DNA of 64,000 nt from Tsukamurella spumae (GTDB taxonomy: Bacteria; Actinomycetota; Actinomycetes; Mycobacteriales; Mycobacteriaceae), in the NCBI RefSeq assembly GCF_012396015.1, contig NZ_JAAXOQ010000002.1:1-64000 (forward strand), given 5' to 3'. Both the position numbers and the translations under genes were made by a program. Shown piece after piece: positions 31,931 through 40,717 of the stretch (positions within the stretch are counted from its first letter, which is position 1; each line of letters starts with the position of its first letter). The notes under the pieces are model-generated. The model was not told the origin of the DNA and did not search any database. It was given only the letters and a program-made list of their open reading frames with translations.

Positions 31931-33687
31931 TGAATCTGCCTCTGCTCGACATCGTTCCGCGGGTGCGACGCATGCTCTCGCGCCCCGAGGCGTTGGGCGT
32001 CGTCGTCGCGCTCGCGGTGCTCGCGGGCCTCGTCGAGGGGCTCGCGCTGGCCGCGTTGCTCCCCGCTGTCTCCGCGCTCGCGAGCGGCGGGCCGGTGTGG
32101 GGGATGGGACTGGCGGGGTGGCTCTGGGTGCTCGCCGTACTCGCCGGCGCCAGCTTCGGCGTCAACTACCTCTCCAGCCGCCGGTCCTACGCCGCGGCCC
32201 TCGACTTCCTCGCCAGCATCCACCGCCTCGTCGGCGACCAGGTGGCCAAGCAGCCCCTGGGATGGTTCGCACGGCCGCGGGCGGGCGCGCTGTCCCGGGT
32301 GGTCTCGACCGAGCTGATGATGGCCGGAGAGATCCTGGCGCACATGCTCTCCCCGATCGTGGCGCGCTCGGTCGCGGCGGCGGTCGTGGTCGTGGCGGCC
32401 TGGCTGTGGAATCCCGCGCTCGGCCTCGTCCTCACGATCGCGGTGCCCGCCTTCGTCGCCATCACCCTGGTGTCGACGGCGCTGCTGCGGAAGGGGCGCT
32501 CGATCCACGAGCCCGAGGAGACGGTGCTCGCGCACCGGATCGTCGAGTACTCGCAGTGCCAGGGCGCACTGCGATCATGCGGCCGCAGTGATGATTTCGT
32601 GCCTTTGACCGATGCGATGAACGGGGCGACGGCGGCCAAGAAGCGTGCGCTGTGGTTCGAGATCGCCGGACTGCTCACCAGCGGGATGGTCTCGCAGGGC
32701 GTGATCGTCGTGCTCATCACGGTCACCGGAAGCCTCGCCGTATCCGGCGGACTCGCGCCGATCCCCGCGCTCGCCTTCATCGGTCTCGCGCTCCGCTTCA
32801 CCTCCACTCTGTCCGAGATCACCAGCAGCGCGATGGCGCTCGAGTCCCGCCGGCCCCTGCTCGATCAACTCGACGAGGTCTTGACGGCCGTGCCCCTGCC
32901 GGAGCCCGGCGCACCGTCGGACCTGCCCGAGCCGGGGGCGATCGCGTTGGAGGGCGTCACCTTCGGGTACACGCCCGACGGTCCGCCCGCGCTCCGCGAT
33001 GTCTCGCTGCGGGTGCCGGCCGGGAGCATGGTCGCGCTCGTCGGGCCGTCCGGCAGCGGCAAGACGACGGTGGCGAAGCTCGTCAGTCGCTTCTACGACA
33101 CGACCTCCGGGCGCGTTCTCGTGGGCGGGACTCCGGTCACCGAGCAGACGACCGAGCAACTCATGGGGCAGCTGTCGATGGTCTTCCAAGACGTCTACCT
33201 CTTCGACGACACGCTCCGCGCGAACATCGCCGTCGGGCGCGAGGACGCGACCGACGACGAGATCCGGCGCGCCGGCGAGACCGCCGGCGTCGCGGAGATC
33301 GCGCGCCGGCTGCCGTTGGGCTGGGACGCGCCGGTCGGCGAGGGTGGCCGCGCACTGTCGGGCGGGGAACGGCAGCGGGTGGCGATCGCCCGTGCACTGC
33401 TCAAGCGTGCCCCGGTCGTGCTGCTCGACGAGGCCACCTCCGCGCTCGACGTGGAGAACGAGGCCAACATCGTCGCGGCGGTGGAGCAGCTGCGGCGCGA
33501 GGCCACGGTCCTGATCATCGCGCACCGGCTGAACACGATCGCCGACGCCGACCTCATCGTTGCGCTCGCCGCCGACGGATCGGTCGAGGCGGTCGGCACG
33601 CACGACGAGCTCCTCGCGGCCGGCGGCACGTACGCCGCCTACTGGGAGCACCTGCGGACCGCACAGGGATGGCGACTGACGAATTAG
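31927..33687 (+). CDS. ABC half-transporter, siderophore/iron type (subunit 2)
   Basis: 586 residues. Membrane domain about 20-300, nucleotide-binding domain with Walker A GPSGSGKTT near 373, Q-loop VFQDVYLFDD, signature LSGGERQR near 476 and H-loop IAHRLNTIADAD. Overlaps the upstream half-transporter by 4 bp, so the pair is made in equal amounts and surely forms a heterodimer. Its canonical NBD complements the slightly degenerate D-loop region (TALADPEAQ) of subunit 1. Confidence 0.86.
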   Translation: MMNLPLLDIVPRVRRMLSRPEALGVVVALAVLAGLVEGLALAALLPAVSALASGGPVWGMGLAGWLWVLAVLAGASFGVNYLSSRRSYAAALDFLASIHRLVGDQVAKQPLGWFARPRAGALSRVVSTELMMAGEILAHMLSPIVARSVAAAVVVVAAWLWNPALGLVLTIAVPAFVAITLVSTALLRKGRSIHEPEETVLAHRIVEYSQCQGALRSCGRSDDFVPLTDAMNGATAAKKRALWFEIAGLLTSGMVSQGVIVVLITVTGSLAVSGGLAPIPALAFIGLALRFTSTLSEITSSAMALESRRPLLDQLDEVLTAVPLPEPGAPSDLPEPGAIALEGVTFGYTPDGPPALRDVSLRVPAGSMVALVGPSGSGKTTVAKLVSRFYDTTSGRVLVGGTPVTEQTTEQLMGQLSMVFQDVYLFDDTLRANIAVGREDATDDEIRRAGETAGVAEIARRLPLGWDAPVGEGGRALSGGERQRVAIARALLKRAPVVLLDEATSALDVENEANIVAAVEQLRREATVLIIAHRLNTIADADLIVALAADGSVEAVGTHDELLAAGGTYAAYWEHLRTAQGWRLTN

Positions 33688-33688
33688 A

Positions 33689-34336
33689 GTGCCGGGTGTG
33701 GCACAGGGCGATGGGATCACGCGGAAGGTCGGGCGGAAGCCCGCCTTCGACGCCGACGACGTGATCGACGCGGCATTCGCCGAGGGCGTCGACCGGTTCA
33801 CGATGGCGGCGGTCGCGGACCGGCTCGGCGTGGTCACCCCGGCGATCTACCGCGTCTTCAGGTCGCGGGACGAGATCGAGGCCGCCGCACTGCGAAGGGC
33901 CGCCGCGAGCATCGCGCTCCCCGCTCCCGGATCCGATTGGCGCGCGGTTCTGCGGATGTGGGCCGACGAGTGTTGGAAGGTCTGCGAGGACCACCGCGGG
34001 CTGACTCGCGCCGTGTTCGCGAATCCGATCGCGTTCAACCACATCGAGCACGTCGCCGCCGCGTACGCCGGCGCGCTCGCCGCGGACGGCTGGACCGTCG
34101 GGCAGTCGGCGTTCGCCCTGGACTTCCTCGGCGACACCGTCTTCGCCTCGCACCTGGGCATCCAGGCCATGCGCGCGGTGGACGACTCCGGCGAATCCGG
34201 GTACGACCGGGCGCGCCGGGCCGCCGCGGACGACGCCGTCTTCCGGCCCGAGCCCGCCTGGATCGACCGGACCGCGCTCGACGCCAAGGTCGACTTCATC
34301 ATCGCCGGACTCGCGGACCGCCGCCCCGGCCTGTAG
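33689..34336 (+). CDS. TetR-family transcriptional regulator
   Basis: 215 residues from the GTG at 33689; another GTG at 33698 is possible. N-terminal helix-turn-helix: AFAEGVDRFTMAAVADRLGVVTPAIYRVFRSRDEIEAAAL near 30-69. Ligand domain unclassified. Starts two bases after the second transporter gene, so it is cotranscribed with the iron-type ABC pair and may sense a siderophore or related ligand. Confidence 0.83.
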   Translation: MPGVAQGDGITRKVGRKPAFDADDVIDAAFAEGVDRFTMAAVADRLGVVTPAIYRVFRSRDEIEAAALRRAAASIALPAPGSDWRAVLRMWADECWKVCEDHRGLTRAVFANPIAFNHIEHVAAAYAGALAADGWTVGQSAFALDFLGDTVFASHLGIQAMRAVDDSGESGYDRARRAAADDAVFRPEPAWIDRTALDAKVDFIIAGLADRRPGL

Positions 34337-34340
34337 CTGC

Positions 34341-35804
34341 CTACTCGGCGCGCAGGATCCCGGCGTGGAAGTCCTCGACCAGGGCGTCGACGGTGCCGCG
34401 GGCGTCGAACCGGTTCGTGCCGATCACCCCCGTCGGCCCGCGCTTGCACCAGCCGGCGACGTACACGCCGGGGAGGGCGGCACCGTCGGGCCCGAGGACG
34501 CGACCGTCCGTGTTGGGGATGGTTCCGGTGGCCTCGTCGTAGGGGACGCCGGGCACGGACGTGCCCCGCAGTCCGATCGACGCGAGCACCATGCCGCAGT
34601 CCAGGCTCCCCGGCGCTCCGTGGTCGTCGAAGGCGACGGACAGCGCACCGTCGGAGACGGTGATGCCGGTGGGCGGCGTGCCGAACCGGAGCACCACCCT
34701 GCGCTCGCCGGACCCCGCGGAAGCAGGCGGAAGCGCCCGCAGCAGAGCCAGTTTCTGCGTGCGATAGAACCGCGTCTGCTCGTCGGCGTCGTCGTCGGAG
34801 GGCTCGACGAGGTCCTCGGGCTCGACGACGACCGGCACGGTGCGGGCGAGTCCCACCAGCTCCGGCGACGTGAACGCCGCGTGCTCCGGGCCGCGCCGGC
34901 CGAGCACCACGACCTCCCGCACCTGCGAATCCCGCAGGGCGACAAGGGCCTCGTCGGTCATATCGGTACCGACGAAGGTCTCGGGGTCGGCGGTGAGGAT
35001 CCGCGCGACATCGAGCGCGACGTTCCCGTTGCCCAGGACCACCACCCGTTCGTGCGTGAGATCGACGGAGAGACCGGCGAAATCGGGATGGCCGTTGTAC
35101 CAGGCCACGAGGTCCGCGGCGGCGATCACGCCCGGCAGCTCCGCGCCCGGCAGGTCCAGCGTGCGGCCGTGCAGCGATCCCACCGCGTAGACCACGGCGT
35201 GGTGCGTGCGCGCCAGGTCCTCGTGCGAGACCTCCTCGCCGACCCGCACCCCGAGGTGCGTCGTCACGCCCTTCTGCGCACGGGATTTCGTGAACTGCTC
35301 TTGGACCTTCTTGGTGTCGGCGTGGTCGGGTGCGACGCCGAACCGGACCAGCCCGCCCGGCTCCGCCAGGCGTTCGTACACGTCGATCTCGGCGCGGACG
35401 TCGATCCGGCTCTGGAGCTCGCTCACCACGTAGTGCCCCGCCGCGCCGGCGCCGACCACGGCGATCCGCAGCGTCGCGGCGTCCGAGGCGGGGCGTTTGC
35501 GGCCCAGCCGCGGGTCGGCGTACGGGTGGTCGCGATCCGCCGACGAGCCCACCGCCCGGTAGTACTCGGCGTTCATGGCCTCGAACGGCGCCATCTCCGT
35601 CGTCAGCTCGTAGTCGGTGGTGATCGCCGAGACGGGGCACGCGTCGATGCAGGCGCCGCAGTCGATGCACACGTCCGGGTCGATGTAGAGCATCTCCGCG
35701 GTGGCGTACTCCGGCTCGTCGGGCGTGGGGTGGATGCAGTCCACCGGGCACTCCGGCACGCACGACCCGTCGTTGCAGCAGTTCTGGACGATCACGTGGG
35801 GCAT
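34341..35804 (-). CDS. fprB: Ferredoxin-NADP reductase with N-terminal ferredoxin domain (FprB-like)
   Basis: 487 residues. A 7Fe/8Fe-type ferredoxin at 1-60, with CCNDGSCVPECPVDC near 9-23 and CIDCGACIDACP near 46-57. Then an adrenodoxin-reductase-like flavoprotein with FAD motif AVVGAGAAGHYV near 115, NADP motif VLGNGNVALD near 253 and AGWCKRGPTGVIG near 445. Matches the domain order of mycobacterial FprB. Shuttles electrons between NADPH and ferredoxins, for instance for P450s. The stop is 4 bp from that of the convergent TetR gene. A second reductase of this family, FprA-like and without the extra domain, is at the right end of the window. Confidence 0.88.
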   Translation of the reverse strand: MPHVIVQNCCNDGSCVPECPVDCIHPTPDEPEYATAEMLYIDPDVCIDCGACIDACPVSAITTDYELTTEMAPFEAMNAEYYRAVGSSADRDHPYADPRLGRKRPASDAATLRIAVVGAGAAGHYVVSELQSRIDVRAEIDVYERLAEPGGLVRFGVAPDHADTKKVQEQFTKSRAQKGVTTHLGVRVGEEVSHEDLARTHHAVVYAVGSLHGRTLDLPGAELPGVIAAADLVAWYNGHPDFAGLSVDLTHERVVVLGNGNVALDVARILTADPETFVGTDMTDEALVALRDSQVREVVVLGRRGPEHAAFTSPELVGLARTVPVVVEPEDLVEPSDDDADEQTRFYRTQKLALLRALPPASAGSGERRVVLRFGTPPTGITVSDGALSVAFDDHGAPGSLDCGMVLASIGLRGTSVPGVPYDEATGTIPNTDGRVLGPDGAALPGVYVAGWCKRGPTGVIGTNRFDARGTVDALVEDFHAGILRAE

Positions 35805-35868
35805 ACCTCGATAGTGGGCCTCGGGCCGCGCCGGAGCAAGGAATCGGGCCGCGTGTCAGGCTGGATTC

Positions 35869-36897
35869 ATGACCACGCTCACCCCGCACATCGCCCGGTC
35901 CCCGCGCCACACCACCGCGTACCTCGCGTCCGGGCCGGTCGACGGTCCGCTGCTCGTCTTCGTGCACGGCTGGCCCGAGCTCGGGTACTCCTGGCGGCAC
36001 CAGCTCCGCGCGCTCGGCGCGCTGGGCTTCCGCTGCGTCGCGCCGGACATGCGCGGCTACGGATCGTCGACGGTGCACCCGGACAGGACGGCCTACCGTC
36101 GGGAGGAGGCGGTGGCCGACATGCTGGAGCTGCTCGCCGCGCTCGGCCGGAGTAGCGCGATCTGGATCGGGCACGACTGGGGCGGGCCCGTGGTCTGGAA
36201 CATCGCGACCCATCACCCCGAGGCCGTCGACGCCGTGGCCTCGCTCAACGTGCCGCACTTCCCGTCGACCGGGCCCACTCCGTTCGACCTCATCGACCGC
36301 GACAAGTACCCCGCCGACGAGTACCCGTACGGCCAGTGGGACTACCAGGTGCACTACCTCAAGGCCTTCGACGAGGCGACGGCCCAGTTCGAGAGCGATC
36401 TGCCCGGCCTGATCGCGGCGCTGTTCCGCAGTGGCGACCCGCGGCATCTCGACGGTCCCGCGCCCACCGCGCTCGTGACCCGCAACGGCGGCTGGTTCGG
36501 CGGCGGCCCCGTGCCGCAGCTGCCGCTGGACCCGGCGGTGCTCACCCCCGAGGATCACGCCGTCTACGTCGCGGCCTTCGAGCGGAACGGGATGGCCGGC
36601 CCCAACTCCTGGTACGTCAACACCCCCGCCGACATGGAGTACGCCGCGACCGAGATCGACGGCGGCCGCATCGACAAGCCCGCCCTGTTCCTGCACGGCC
36701 GCTACGACGCGACCCTGGACACCGTCGGGACCCGTCTCGCCGACCCGATGCGGGCGGCGTGCACCGACCTCACCGAGGTGATCGTCGACTCCGGGCACTG
36801 GATGGGCGAGGAGAAGCCCGCCGAGGTCAACGCGGCGATCGCGGGCTGGATCGCGCGCAGCGTGCCCGGGTCCTGGCCGGTTACGCTGCGTGCATGA
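35869..36897 (+). CDS. Epoxide hydrolase-like alpha/beta hydrolase
   Basis: 342 residues. FVHGWPELGYSWRHQ near 31-45 carries the HGxP oxyanion motif; DMRGYGSS near 60; nucleophile elbow GHDWGGPV with Asp near 103; cap domain with paired tyrosines (GQWDYQVHYL near 157-166); C-terminal FLHGRYDATLD and DSGHWMGEE with the catalytic His near 306. Same family as Mycobacterium Eph proteins. Substrate unknown. Overlaps the PPOX gene by 4 bp. Confidence 0.86.
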   Translation: MTTLTPHIARSPRHTTAYLASGPVDGPLLVFVHGWPELGYSWRHQLRALGALGFRCVAPDMRGYGSSTVHPDRTAYRREEAVADMLELLAALGRSSAIWIGHDWGGPVVWNIATHHPEAVDAVASLNVPHFPSTGPTPFDLIDRDKYPADEYPYGQWDYQVHYLKAFDEATAQFESDLPGLIAALFRSGDPRHLDGPAPTALVTRNGGWFGGGPVPQLPLDPAVLTPEDHAVYVAAFERNGMAGPNSWYVNTPADMEYAATEIDGGRIDKPALFLHGRYDATLDTVGTRLADPMRAACTDLTEVIVDSGHWMGEEKPAEVNAAIAGWIARSVPGSWPVTLRA

Positions 36898-37268
36898 GCA
36901 GTGTTGCTGATGTCGCGGATGCCAAGTACGTCCTGCTGACCACCTTCCGCAAGGACGGCACGCCCGTCGCCACGCCGATCTGGGCCGTGCGCGACGGCGC
37001 CGATCTCGTGGTGTGGACCGTCGCCGATTCCTGGAAGGTCAAGCGGCTGCGGCGCAACCCGTCGGTCCTGGTCCAGGCCTGCGACACCCGCGGGAAGAAG
37101 ACCTTCGGGCCCGAGGTCGCGGGCACCGGCGAGGTCATCGACGGCGGCGAGGCCGGGGCGAAGATCGCGAAGAAGTACGGCGTCCTCGGGTGGCTCACCG
37201 TCACCGGGTCCAAGATCCGACGGGGCGCGGGCGGCACCGTCGGGATCCGGGTCCGCGACGCCGCCTAG
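36894..37268 (+). CDS. PPOX-class F420-dependent enzyme family protein
   Basis: 124 residues. Flavin-reductase-like split barrel: KYVLLTTFRKDGTPVATPIWAV near 11-32, DLVVWTVADSWKVKRLRRNP near 37-56, and KKTFGPEVAGTGEVI. Typical of the Rv1155/PPOX group that binds F420 or FMN, although the cofactor cannot be proved from sequence. Coupled to the epoxide hydrolase (ATGA). The stop codon shares CTAG with the convergent phosphotransferase gene. Confidence 0.82.
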   Translation: MSSVADVADAKYVLLTTFRKDGTPVATPIWAVRDGADLVVWTVADSWKVKRLRRNPSVLVQACDTRGKKTFGPEVAGTGEVIDGGEAGAKIAKKYGVLGWLTVTGSKIRRGAGGTVGIRVRDAA

Positions 37269-38203
37269 GCGTCCGCGGATCGCCACTGCTCGACGACGGG
37301 CTGCAGGTACCCCGCGAGCTGCGGTAGCTGCGGGACCAGCGCCAGCGCGGTGATCGCGCGGAGTACGCCAACGGCACTGACGAACTCCAGCACGTCGGGG
37401 CGCAGGCCGCGGATGCCGGCGGCCGCCGCGCCGCGGTCGTACGCGGCCTCCAGCTCGCCGCCCAGCGTCGCGAGATCCCACTCGACGGGGCCCAGCGTGA
37501 CCAGCTCGAAGTCCGCGTACCTCAGGCCGTCGACGCCGGCGAACATGTTTGCCGGCGGGCAGTCGCCGTGCACCGGCTGCAGTTCCACGCCGGGGAACCT
37601 GGCCTCGAAGGCGGCGCGGGAGCGGACTGCGGGCTCGAGCGCCGCCCACTCGGCGCGGGCACGTGCTACGTCCGCGGCGGGCAGCAGGTCGGGGCGGCCC
37701 GCGAGGAGATCCAGGCCGGCCGCGACGCCGTCCGGATCGGCCGTCGTGAGGAAGCCCAGCTCACCCGGGTAGTCGCGCAGCGCGGCGTGCAGCCCGGCTG
37801 TGCTCTCGGCGTTCGCGGTGTAGTCGGGCTCGGCGGCCTCGTCCTCCTCGACGTACTCCCAGAAGGTCATCGAGAAGCCGTCGCGTTGCACCGGCCGCGC
37901 GGGCACCAGCGGCGACGGCACCAGGACCGGGACGCGGCGCGCGGCGAGCCACGCGGTCACGGCCAGCTCGTCGGCCTGCCTGCGCGCGAGCGTCTCCGGG
38001 GTCTCGGTCGACGGCAGCACCGTCGGGATGCGGACCACCACGGGCGCCGGCTCCAGCCGCACCACCACGGAGAACAGGTCGTGCAGCACCGTCGCGCCGC
38101 TGACGTCGAGGCCCAGCTCGCGGGCGGCGCCGATCGCGGCGTCGACGGCGGCGGCCGTGCGGGCGGCGCGTTCGGTGTCGGTCATGTCGTTCACGCGGGC
38201 CAT
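37265..38203 (-). CDS. Phosphotransferase (aminoglycoside phosphotransferase fold)
   Basis: 312 residues from the ATG at 38203; an in-frame ATG at 38185 is an alternative. Kinase-like fold with the catalytic loop HGDCPPANMF near 218-227 (usually HGDLxxxNxL), metal-binding YADFELVTLGPVEWDLA near 235-251, and an N-lobe RIPTVLPSTETPETLARR. Such proteins in actinobacteria phosphorylate varied small molecules; resistance is not implied. Convergent with the PPOX gene, stop codons sharing CTAG. Confidence 0.78.
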   Translation of the reverse strand: MARVNDMTDTERAARTAAAVDAAIGAARELGLDVSGATVLHDLFSVVVRLEPAPVVVRIPTVLPSTETPETLARRQADELAVTAWLAARRVPVLVPSPLVPARPVQRDGFSMTFWEYVEEDEAAEPDYTANAESTAGLHAALRDYPGELGFLTTADPDGVAAGLDLLAGRPDLLPAADVARARAEWAALEPAVRSRAAFEARFPGVELQPVHGDCPPANMFAGVDGLRYADFELVTLGPVEWDLATLGGELEAAYDRGAAAAGIRGLRPDVLEFVSAVGVLRAITALALVPQLPQLAGYLQPVVEQWRSADA

Positions 38204-38246
38204 GATGTCCGATTCTTCGTGCGAAGTCGAAGGATTTGTCGAACCT

Positions 38247-38495
38247 TCAGCGCGTCGTGGCGAGGAGCCCGACCATCGCGAGCACGACCACACACCCCGC
38301 GAGCACCAGGTGCGATACGGGCGGCCGCGTCCGCAGGGTGAACACAGCGGCGGCGGCCACGGCGAGGCACGCGATCGCCGCGGGCGCGCTGGGCACCGCC
38401 CGCGCGACGATCGCGCAGGTCAGCACCAGTGCAACGGCGGTGCGCACGCGTGCCAGCAGGGTCCGCTCGGCCGCCTGGGTCGACGGTGCGCTCAC
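38247..38495 (-). CDS. Small membrane protein, DUF202-like
   Basis: 82 residues, GTG start at 38495. Three predicted helices: about 18-36, 40-54 and 63-79. N-terminal QAAERTLLARVRTAVALVL fits the ER-T--A--R-A motif of DUF202. Ten bases after a second DUF202 gene; DUF202 proteins often come in such pairs. Function unknown. Confidence 0.72.
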   Translation of the reverse strand: MSAPSTQAAERTLLARVRTAVALVLTCAIVARAVPSAPAAIACLAVAAAAVFTLRTRPPVSHLVLAGCVVVLAMVGLLATTR

Positions 38496-38505
38496 GTCAC
38501 GGCCC

Positions 38506-38892
38506 TCACGTCACCAGGAGCGAGACGGCGAGGACGGCGCCGGCGAGGACGATCAGCGCGGCGAGGACCAGCGTCGCGGGGGTGCCGCGCAACTCGCGAC
38601 GGGTGCGCATCGCGCCCTCCACCGACAGCCAGCGGACGAAGGCGTAGCCCGCCAGTGCGGCCGCGACGAGGAGCAGCGTCACGACCAGGGGCGTTCGCAC
38701 AGGCTCGGGCACGACGTGCGGCGCGAACGCCTCCAGTCCCACCGCCGCGGCGATCAGGCCCAATGAGGTCCGGATCCAGGCGAGGAAGGTGCGCTCGTTG
38801 GCGAGAGTGAAGCGCACGTCCGGCGGCTCGCCCTCGGTGAGGTCGCGCGGCGGCCACAGATGTCCCACGCCGACAACGCTAGCGGGGGTCAT
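38506..38892 (-). CDS. YidH/DUF202 membrane protein
   Basis: 128 residues. Contains the family signature RFTLANERTFLAWIRTSLGL near 27-46, followed by three helices (about 45-62, 68-88, 105-127). YidH family, inner membrane, function unknown. Start uncertain: the ATG at 38892 has no clear SD, and a GTG at 38868 is possible. Precedes the shorter DUF202 gene by 10 bp. Confidence 0.82.
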   Translation of the reverse strand: MTPASVVGVGHLWPPRDLTEGEPPDVRFTLANERTFLAWIRTSLGLIAAAVGLEAFAPHVVPEPVRTPLVVTLLLVAAALAGYAFVRWLSVEGAMRTRRELRGTPATLVLAALIVLAGAVLAVSLLVT

Positions 38893-39005
38893 AGAGATTC
38901 GCCCGCCACATTCACAGGTAGGTCTCAGACATGCCGAATAGGTTCGCGCTTGGTGTCGTCGAGGCGCTGTGTCGGTACGGAACGGACGTCAGGGAGGTGG
39001 TCGCC

Positions 39006-39449
39006 GTGGGTGGTGACTCTCGCTCCCGCAGCCCGTGGCCCGCGGTGCTGCTGTGCCTGCTCGGCATCGGCGTGGTCGGTGCGGGCATCGCGTACGCGCT
39101 GCACGTGTCGTCCGAGCTGGGCGGGTCCCGGCGCGTCATGCCGGCCGCGCAGTCCGCCGGCGTCCCGGTGAGCGACTCGAAGACCGTGGCCATCACGCCC
39201 GGCCGCGAGGTGATCGGCGCCGTGCTGTCGGTTGGCGATGATGCGATCGTCGTGCGCTCCGCGCCGGGTGGGCAGACCGTGGCGCTCAAGACCGGCCCCA
39301 CCACCCAGGTGACCACGACGCACGGCAGCAGACTGACCGACATCGAGGTCGGTGATGTCGTGATGATTCAGGTGAGCGCGGACGGCAGGGCGGCGCTCGC
39401 GATCTACTCCGGCCAGATCTCCGTCGCCGGTACCCCATCGGTCGGGTGA
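39006..39449 (+). CDS. Single-pass membrane protein with a DUF5666-like outer domain
   Basis: 147 residues from the GTG at 39006, preceded by AGGGAGG at eight bases. One helix at about 11-32 (PWPAVLLCLLGIGVVGAGIAY), then an extracytoplasmic beta-rich part: GREVIGAVLSVGDDAIVVRS, QVTTTHGSRLTDIEVGDVVMIQV. This resembles DUF5666 repeat proteins but is only one unit. Unknown function; probably a separate transcript from the next gene. Confidence 0.65.
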   Translation: MGGDSRSRSPWPAVLLCLLGIGVVGAGIAYALHVSSELGGSRRVMPAAQSAGVPVSDSKTVAITPGREVIGAVLSVGDDAIVVRSAPGGQTVALKTGPTTQVTTTHGSRLTDIEVGDVVMIQVSADGRAALAIYSGQISVAGTPSVG

Positions 39450-39481
39450 ACTCCCCGGTCGACCCGCTACTGTAGGTGTCG

Positions 39482-40174
39482 ATGTCGTACGTAGTGTTCC
39501 TGATTCTCGCGGTGGCGTGCGCGGCGCTCGCAGCCGCGCTCATCTGGTATGAGCGCACCCATTCGCCCAACATGCACTCCGAGCGCGCCGATTGGGCCGC
39601 GGCGAGGGAGTTCGTCTACACGGCGGCGGACCCGTCGCTGCACGACGAGTTCCACCGCGGCGGCATGGCGGTCGCCGGCGATCCCGCGATCATCGACGTG
39701 GCCCACGGTGCCTACTTCGGAGCCGCCGCCTACGTCTTCGACCTGCAGGACGTGGTCACGGTCGCGGCCGTCAACCGGGGCGCGTCGTCCGGCGCGTTCC
39801 TGGACCTGCGGCCCGGGAACGCGCTCCCGCCCACCGAGCCGGGCATGGAGCCGCTGGGCTCGCTCGGCCCACGGGTGCTGTACACGAACAACGCCGAGGT
39901 CGCGCGCCGCGTGGCCGACCGCCGGATGATCACCTTCGCCGAGCAGGTGCCCGAGCACATCGAATCGCTCTGGAACGAGGGGGAGTGGACGCTGGCGGCG
40001 ATGCCGACCACCGACGATCCCGAGGACCTCGATGAGGCGCTCGAGGCCGTCCGCCGGTTCGGCGACCTGCTGCGCGTCCTGCCGCCGGAGGGCCACGCCC
40101 GCGTGCTCGCCTCGGGCGGCCCGCGGGATCCGGGGCAGCCGGAGCCCGTCCGTTCGGAGGGTCGACGACGGTGA
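39482..40174 (+). CDS. Rv0383c-like secreted or membrane-anchored protein
   Basis: 230 residues. N-terminal helix VVFLILAVACAALAAALIWY at about 4-23, then a globular domain (ADWAAAREFVYTAADP, GAYFGAAAYVFDLQDVV, MITFAEQVPEHIESLWNE). No known domain; in M. tuberculosis the homologue Rv0383c lies directly before pyrE as here. Its stop overlaps the pyrE start (GTGA), so the two are translationally coupled. Confidence 0.72.
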   Translation: MSYVVFLILAVACAALAAALIWYERTHSPNMHSERADWAAAREFVYTAADPSLHDEFHRGGMAVAGDPAIIDVAHGAYFGAAAYVFDLQDVVTVAAVNRGASSGAFLDLRPGNALPPTEPGMEPLGSLGPRVLYTNNAEVARRVADRRMITFAEQVPEHIESLWNEGEWTLAAMPTTDDPEDLDEALEAVRRFGDLLRVLPPEGHARVLASGGPRDPGQPEPVRSEGRRR

Positions 40175-40710
40175 CCGCCGGGGCAGACAAGGCGCGGCTC
40201 GCCGAGCTGGTGCGTGAGCTGGCCGTGGTGCACGGCAGGGTCACACTCTCCAGCGGCCGCGAGGCGGACTACTACGTGGACCTGCGCCGCGCGACGCTGC
40301 ACCACGAGGCCTCGCCGCTCATCGGAGCGCTCCTGCGCGAGCTCACCGCGGACTGGGACTACGCCGCCGTCGGCGGGCTGACCCTGGGCGCGGACCCCGT
40401 CGCGACCGCCGTGATGCACGCGCCCGGCCGGCCGATCGACGCGTTCGTGGTCCGCAAGGCCGCGAAGGCGCACGGCATGCAGCGCCAGGTCGAGGGGCCT
40501 GATGTGGTGGGCAAGCGCGTCCTCGTCGTCGAGGACACGACCACCACCGGCAACTCGCCGCTCACGGCGGTGCGTGCGCTCCGGGAGATCGGCGCCGAGG
40601 TGATCGGCGTCGCGACCGTCGTCGACCGCGCCACCGGCGCTGCCGATGTCATCGCCGCGGAGGGCCTCGAGTACCGCTCGGTGCTGGGCCTTTCCGACCT
40701 CGGGCTCTGA
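40171..40710 (+). CDS. pyrE: Orotate phosphoribosyltransferase
   Basis: 179 residues, GTG start overlapping the previous stop. FTLSSGREADYYVDLR-type substrate loop near 24-39, GGLTLGADPVATAV near 67-80, and the PRPP-binding motif VLVVEDTTTTGNSP near 113-126. Makes OMP from orotate and PRPP in pyrimidine synthesis. Followed after 7 bp by the SpoU methylase gene, as in mycobacteria. Confidence 0.95.
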   Translation: MTAGADKARLAELVRELAVVHGRVTLSSGREADYYVDLRRATLHHEASPLIGALLRELTADWDYAAVGGLTLGADPVATAVMHAPGRPIDAFVVRKAAKAHGMQRQVEGPDVVGKRVLVVEDTTTTGNSPLTAVRALREIGAEVIGVATVVDRATGAADVIAAEGLEYRSVLGLSDLGL

Positions 40711-40717
40711 CGGGCCG

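Noticed and set aside
33847-36798. 983-codon minus-strand frame covering TetR, fprB and epoxide hydrolase
   Set aside because: Runs through three clear genes on both strands in a different frame; no recognisable motif.
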